In this document: positions 59,495 through 64,000 of the stretch, one piece after another
How the letters are laid out: the number at the start of each line of letters is the position of its first letter
Numbering within the stretch: position 1 is the stretch's first letter
Source of the DNA: Isoetes taiwanensis
Lineage: Eukaryota > Streptophyta > Lycopodiopsida > Isoetales > Isoetaceae
Length of the DNA: 64,000 nucleotides
Direction: 5' to 3'
Assembly: GCA_021234155.1 (NCBI GenBank)
Contig: JAJEKV010000100.1
Coordinates: 660,116 to 724,115, forward strand
Program-made: the position numbers and the translations under genes
The notes under the pieces: model-generated
What the model was told of the DNA's origin: nothing
The model's input: only the letters and a program-made list of their open reading frames with translations
Database searches by the model: none

Positions 59495-60612
59495 TCATGA
59501 TATTATAGTGAAGTCAGAATTTGTGTTTCTAGGCGGCTTCATGATTGGATGGGGCTCTGCTAAGGTGGGCTCAGGCACCTTCATCTTTCCCTGCAGCATT
59601 TGTATAAATTGTGACATTGCGGGCCTTTGTTCTGCAATTTCATGAATGCACCAGCATGCCAATCGAATGACCTGCTCTGCTTGGTGATGCTCAAAATTAC
59701 CATCGAGTTTGGGATCTACAATCTCCGTAATGTTGCCTGATACAACTTTTATATACACCCAAGAAGGAAGAAACCCAGTCTCGAATGAGCCATAAACCTT
59801 TTTCCCGCTTATGATTTGAAGAAGTGCAATGCCATAACTATAAACATCGCATTTCTTGCGCACAATCAAGTCACCAAACAATTTTGGGGCAAGATAACCA
59901 GGTGTTCCTCTAGCTTGTGTAACCTGAAAAGTACTGTTATTATGCAAATAAGAATAGAATAGAATATGATTTTATCGTCCACGGAGACCAAAGAGGCAGT
60001 CTTATCTATTGTCATGGTAATGGCATCTTGGTTGATAAGCCTAGCCATGCCAAGATCTTATACCTTGGCCTTGAATTTTTCTCCCAAAAGGATGTTTTGA
60101 GGTTTGATGTCCAAATGAAGAACAGGTTAAGAGCATCCTTCGTGCAAATATGCCAGATCTTGTGCAATATCCATGGCTATGGCCATCCTTGAGGTCCAAG
60201 GTAAATCTTTAATATCTGAGTCCCTACAAAAAGCCATTGATCAAGTTATCCATTTGACATCCATCCGTAAACTAGTAGCCAATTTGTGCCTTCGATACAA
60301 AACCCATAGAGACAGACCAAATTTATGTGGTCTATACCCAAGAGTCCTCACTTCAACTTCACATTCCTTCTACCCTTGGGTGGCACCTTCAAGCCTCTTT
60401 ACTTCAAGCCTTTTTATTTGAGGAAATAATGAAGTACTTGCATAATTCAAGTGCTGCATAATTCCAGCCTGGCATTGAGTGCTTGGCGGCATTCCAATGG
60501 CCTTTCACATAAGGAACAATGCTGCAACTACCATGAAGTATCCTTTCTTTGCCATAGCTATCAAGATCCCCCAGCCATGCCATGGTTTGGAGAATCCAAG
60601 TTGGACTCTGTG
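59495..60612 (-). pseudogene. Receptor-like kinase fragment, array copy 2
   Basis: Same organisation as copy 1 and about 90% alike. The frame 59947-59495 preserves subdomains VIII-XI: GTPGYLAPKLFG (Glu of APE replaced by Lys), YSYGIALLQIISGKKVYGSF, EQVIRLACWCIHEIAEQRPA. Upstream, the codon before DLG is TAA and another TAA precedes the catalytic loop HLDIKPQN. A 41-bp piece of foreign sequence sits at 59951-59991. Pseudogene of an S-domain receptor kinase. Confidence 0.8.
59951..59991 (-). mobile_element. Very short LINE 3'-end insertion
   Basis: Relative to copy 1, copy 2 has gained about 41 bp made of AGAATAGAATAGAAT followed by 'tttatcgtccacggagacca'. The same string forms the 3' end of the LINE at 43971-44011. 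An extreme 5' truncation of that LINE family is the simplest explanation. The target duplication is at most a few bases (aag/aagag). Confidence 0.65.
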
Positions 60613-61122
60613 TTCGAAAAAAAATTCAAATTTTATTGTTGTGGTTGCTTATGGTTGATTTTTGCCTTTTTATTTTATTTTTCAAACAATATGGCATCAT
60701 CTCTCATAAACAACCACAACAGTAAAATTTGAATTTTTATAAATTTTGAACTTGAATTTTTATCTATTTTGATTTTTATTGGTATATAAAGGTATGATAT
60801 CTTTTTCTAGTATGCATTCAAATCTAACCACAGAATTTGGGTCTAAAACCATTGATTATGACAGGATATGGTGCTCGATTCAGAAAAAATAGTTTCGGCA
60901 GCCATATCACTCATATCTAATTCAGTGTCATTTTTTGTTTGATAAATATTTGTTTGATGGAATTTGTTTGAAGCATCCTTGTGGTGACACGTATGGCGGC
61001 TATGGCCTTTTCCCCTGTTTCGTGCTCTGCCTCTGGCTATGGCAGATCCAACTCCGATGCTGGTAGCGGTTAGTACCAGTTTCGGCTGGCACAAATTTCC
61101 TTGACGATACACCTCTTCTTCT
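60613..61122. other. Start of the split third kinase unit and insertion edge
   Basis: Sequence 60,811-60,900 is the flank of a third kinase unit. At about 60,905 it switches to unrelated sequence, and the unit resumes at about 63,418 ('attaataagtcagatagag'). The stretch 60,905-61,122 has no recognised gene. Confidence 0.5.
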
Positions 61123-61744
61123 TGCCTGCCCTCAAGTATGCAGAGCTTTTCATGTTAGCAAGAGAGAAGAGAGCGATGAAGAGAAGATCGATCCATTTTC
61201 GCTTGTGGCAGATGAGCTGAGCTTTGTGGCCCAGAGATTGAGGGAAATGGTTATAGCAGAAGTCCCCAAACTAGCTTCTGCCGCTGAGTACTTTTTCAAG
61301 ATGGGCGTTGAAGGAAAGAGGTTCAGGCCCACAGTGTTGCTGCTTATGGCTTCTTCCTTGACTGTTGTGGTGCCGGATGTTGTCACAGATGAACAACGCT
61401 GGAGGCAGCAGCGCATTGCTGAGATTACTGAGATGATCCATGTTGCAAGCCGCATTGCTGAGATTACTGAGATGATCCATGTTGCAAGCCTTCTTACTGA
61501 GATGATCCATGTTGCAAGCCTTCTTCACGACGCCGTCTTGGATAATGCGGATACAAGAAGAGGTATTGGGTCTTTGAATTTTGTAATGGGCAATAAACTT
61601 GCTGTTTTGGCTGGGGACTTCTTACTTGCTAGGGCTTCAGTAGCATTGGCATCCTTAAAGAATACAGAAGTAGTGGAGTTGTTATCAAAAGTTTTAGAGC
61701 ATTTGGTTAATAGGGAAATTATGCAATGGACGAATATCATGTGA
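61123..61744 (+). pseudogene. Solanesyl diphosphate synthase (SPS3-type) cDNA-like fragment
   Basis: A continuous frame reads KREESDEEKIDPFSLVADEL, then VPKLASAAEYFFKMGVEGKR, FRPTVLLLMASSL, then IAEITEMIHVAS three times in part, LLHDAVLDNADTRRGIGSLN, FVMGNKLAVLAGDFLLARAS and ends MQWTNIM. This is the N-terminal half of a trans-long-chain prenyl synthase making the ubiquinone side chain. The first Asp-rich motif DDVLDDADTRR is changed to DAVLDNADTRR, losing metal-binding Asps. A 39-bp in-frame tandem duplication (61,411-61,487) plus a partial third copy is absent from normal enzymes. Several family exons appear fused without introns, suggesting a retrocopied fragment. The C-terminal half with the second DDxxD is missing. 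Confidence 0.85.
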
Positions 61745-61789
61745 TGCAAACAAGATTGACAGAAATGAGACGGTGATCTTTGTGCTTAC

Positions 61790-62109
61790 TTTAAAGGATG
61801 TTTCATCATAAACCTCTGGTCTGATTTGGATGGCATATATCCTCCATCATTGTAAGCCCAGGTTCTGGCTACTGTGAGGCCTAATCCAGCAGCTTGCTGC
61901 ATTAAACTGCTCACCTTTGCTCTGTTTGTTGGATCTACTGACATATAATGCATCCAGTAGGCATTGAATCCATTCACATAAAAAGGATGTCCATCCAATA
62001 TGAACTTGGTTCCTTGTGTTTTCACAAAGCCTGCAACTTCTTCATCCAGCTTATATACAACCAGCAGAAGCATGCAAACCAGCATTTTTTGAATGTTTCT
62101 TTTTGCCAT
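61790..62109 (-). pseudogene. First exon of a mannan endo-1,4-beta-mannosidase
   Basis: ATG at 62109 is followed by a signal-peptide-like stretch (MLVCMLLLVVYKL), then FVKTQGTKFILDGHPFYVNG, FNAYWMHYMSVDPTNRAKVS and GLGLTVARTWAYNDGGYM, the start of the GH5 endo-mannanase fold that cleaves cell-wall mannan. A one-base loss near 61,831 shifts the frame; in the other frame the family sequence continues (IQIRPEVYDETSFK) up to a good GTAAGC donor (61789-61784). The catalytic Glu residues lie in later exons that are not present, since the SPS3 fragment lies immediately beyond. It is therefore an isolated exon 1 with its donor site, not a working gene. Confidence 0.8.
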
Positions 62110-63417
62110 CACCAGAAAGCAATGTTGCCCTGCAGATTACAGCAATCTGAATATAAATCTGCCTGACAAAAGCATTTCACACATTTAACAAAAATGCAAC
62201 TGAATAGACAGAAGAAGAAGAAGAAAAGCTAGAAGCTTTAATGAACGGAAGAAATGGTCATACTTAATCCTGAAGCACTGGTGAAGATTCAGGTAGCTCA
62301 AAACTAAACCAGAAAAAGGAGAGGGCAGGTAACTTAAATATACAAAGGAAAAGGGTAGTGGATGGAGCATGGCAATGAATAGTTTTTCAACGTTCATTTC
62401 TTCATTACTTTAATGGGCAAAGCATGTGAGTTAACGTGAAGACATGGCGGCAGATTTTAGAACTTTTGAGACTGGGCCACCTCAAAATGTTACTGTAATT
62501 TTTGACTACAAGAGGTCCTGCTGAAATCTATGGCATTTAATTACCAACCCTCTACTTACTTTTTCCAAGTCGGGCGCTGATCAACTTCGGGCGCTGATCA
62601 ACTTGACTTTATGTTATCACACAAGCTTGATCCCTGTGATGCTGTTTTCCAATGTTTGCATTCTTATAGCTATGCCATGTTGGTGCATTTGCAGAGTTTT
62701 CTTTTTTAAATTCCTTTTTTGGGTTAAAGAGCCCGTGTCTGAAGGCAAGAATCATGTCAATGACAGGATTCCTAGTACTCCACATGCCTGTTCCCATCAT
62801 CTGGTTCCAAAAAATTTCGTCTTTGCAGGTTGCCTTTGTGTGGTTTCTAAGTTTGCCCTTTGTTCAAAAGATGGGAGCTTATTAGGTAGTTGTAGTTCGA
62901 TGGTTTATTTGATTCCTTGCTTTCGTTCATCGGTTTAACAAATAGATTTATGGATCAAACGTTTAGAGACAAGCGGCAAGGTGCAGATGATGTTTTTTTG
63001 TGGGCATCTCGTGATAACGGAGAGCCTTCATGTCTTAAATGTGATAACATCAGTCTCAGTCTATTCAATGACGATATGGGTTTTGGTTACTAAATTATTG
63101 CAGCCCATGACAAAGGGTGTGGCAAATAGGTGTGGTGCATTAGTAGAGACATTTGGGGGCAGAGATCCAGGCTTCCCTGTGGGCAGAGTTCCCCTGTGGG
63201 CAGAGATCGTATGCATATGTGAAAAGTCCCATTCCGGCAATCACTATGGTATTGAAGTGGTATAGCTGCATTTTCACCCTGTCCAATGCTTTGAGAACCT
63301 GAAACCTTGATCCGCCCTGTGGTTATGGTCGTCATCCTTCTATCGTGCAGATTCAAATTGTGCATGTTCTAGCATGTATAGACGAGTTGGGGACAAGGCC
63401 GCCGCGATAAGTTTCTT
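62110..63417. other. Remainder of the insertion, no gene recognised
   Basis: The stretch may include the mannanase upstream region. A 17-bp unit CGGGCGCTGATCAACTT is tandemly repeated at 62571-62604, and CCCTGTGGGCAGAG recurs at about 63,176-63,207. Open frames such as 62603-62938 (+) show no domain. Confidence 0.4.
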
Positions 63418-63628
63418 GTATTAATAAGTCAGATAGAGTTTAGATGCCATCTCATCTGGAGACAACAATGTGTCTTTTATTAGATTGAGAGAGAGATTGA
63501 TATGCCTTATCTGGAGGTAAAGGACCTTTAGGAGCCTTTCCATATAAAGGCATGCCTATAAATAAAGGCATTGGCTAACAAGTATTCATGGTTCTGAACT
63601 TTGAACTTATCCAAATATTTCAAACGTT

Positions 63629-64000
63629 TTATCTAGGTATAAGAATGTCACGAGATGGATCACCTCCTGATACCATAGTGAAGTCAGAATTTATGCTTCT
63701 AGACGGCTTCATGATTGGATGGGGCTCTGCTAAGGTGGGCTCAGGCACCTCCATCTTTCCCTGCAGCATTTGTATAATTTGTGACATTGCGGGCCTTTGT
63801 TCTGCAATTTCATGAATGCACCAGCATGCCAACCGAATGACCTGCTCTGCTTGGTGATGCTCGAAATTACCATCGAGTTTGGGATCTACAATCTCCGTAA
63901 TGTTGCCAGATACAACTTTCATATACACCCAAGAAGGAAGAAACCCAGTCTCGAATGAGCCATAAACCTTTTTCCCGCTTATGATTTGAAGAAGTACAAT
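63629..64000 (-). CDS. Receptor-like kinase 3' end, array copy 3 (runs off the window)
   Basis: The minus strand is open from the window edge to TAA at 63631-63629: ISGKKVYGSFETGFLPSW, then VVSGNITEIVDPKLDGNFEH, AEQVIRLACWCIHEIAEQRP, AMSQIIQMLQGKMEVPEPTL. This is kinase subdomains IX-XI plus the C-terminal tail of an S-domain receptor kinase. Unlike copies 1 and 2 it has no premature stop before the natural end (it reads MVSGGDPSRDILIPR), so it may be the intact parent. The rest lies beyond the window. Confidence 0.75.
   Translation of the reverse strand: MVLLQIISGKKVYGSFETGFLPSWVYMKVVSGNITEIVDPKLDGNFEHHQAEQVIRLACWCIHEIAEQRPAMSQIIQMLQGKMEVPEPTLAEPHPIMKPSRSINSDFTMVSGGDPSRDILIPR

Overview
This window is nuclear DNA from a land plant with a large, repeat-rich genome. 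The evidence is an Ala/Glu-style plant CDC48, plant-type SPS3 prenyl synthase and endo-mannanase fragments, receptor-kinase fragments, a PP2C exon, GT-AG introns, low gene density and many decayed transposons. I cannot name the species. A fern or other seed-free vascular plant, or a gymnosperm, fits best, but this is a guess.

Layout. 0-9.9 kb is gene-poor: it holds the last exon of a PP2C phosphatase, a ~156-bp imperfect tandem repeat and a small MITE-like inverted repeat. 9.98-12.34 kb is the one full-length, intact, recognisable gene: an intronless CDC48/p97 AAA+ ATPase ORF with a TATA box. From inside that ORF (~11.23 kb) to ~23.78 kb runs a 12.5-kb segment that is directly repeated at 23.78-36.12 kb. 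Each unit carries a 3' piece of CDC48 (the whole gene only in the left copy), a poly(A)-tailed L1-like LINE end (+), an APE-endonuclease LINE (-), a pogo-like DDE transposon (+) and the 3' end of another L1-like LINE (-). That last LINE continues to ~37.0 kb only in the right-hand copy. 37-41 kb is intergenic with a fold-back repeat and a Ty1/copia fragment. 41.6-43.5 kb is a DUF7869-like gene split by a 587-bp solo LTR with a 5-bp target duplication. 44-45.2 kb is a LINE 3' half ending in an AGAAT microsatellite tail. 46.6-48.2 kb holds an unidentified exon-like ORF and a tandem pair of very short genes with conserved TATA promoters. 48.2-50.1 kb is a second DUF7869-like copy (-). 50-56 kb is CpG-rich, frame-broken sequence leading into an ORF with a methyltransferase-like motif (to 56.88 kb). 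57.5-64 kb is an array of three receptor-kinase 3' halves, the third split by ~2.5 kb that contains an SPS3 cDNA-like fragment and a mannanase first exon in opposite orientations.

Two points dominate the hunt. First, the tandem duplication is almost perfect away from its junction but full of small indels for ~3.8 kb on each side of it, and the differences repeatedly turn CTG/CAG into CG. That looks more like uncorrected long-read consensus, or a false duplication, than like biological decay, and a similar CTG/CAG-poor, CpG-rich texture is seen at 49.5-56.0 kb. Second, there are real biological curiosities: the intronless CDC48, the short-gene pair with duplicated promoters, the methyltransferase-like ORF beside DUF7869-like genes, and the gene-fragment-bearing insertion in the kinase array.

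The genes do not form a pathway. Apart from CDC48 and possibly the 68-residue ORF, most coding matter here is transposon-derived or pseudogenic.
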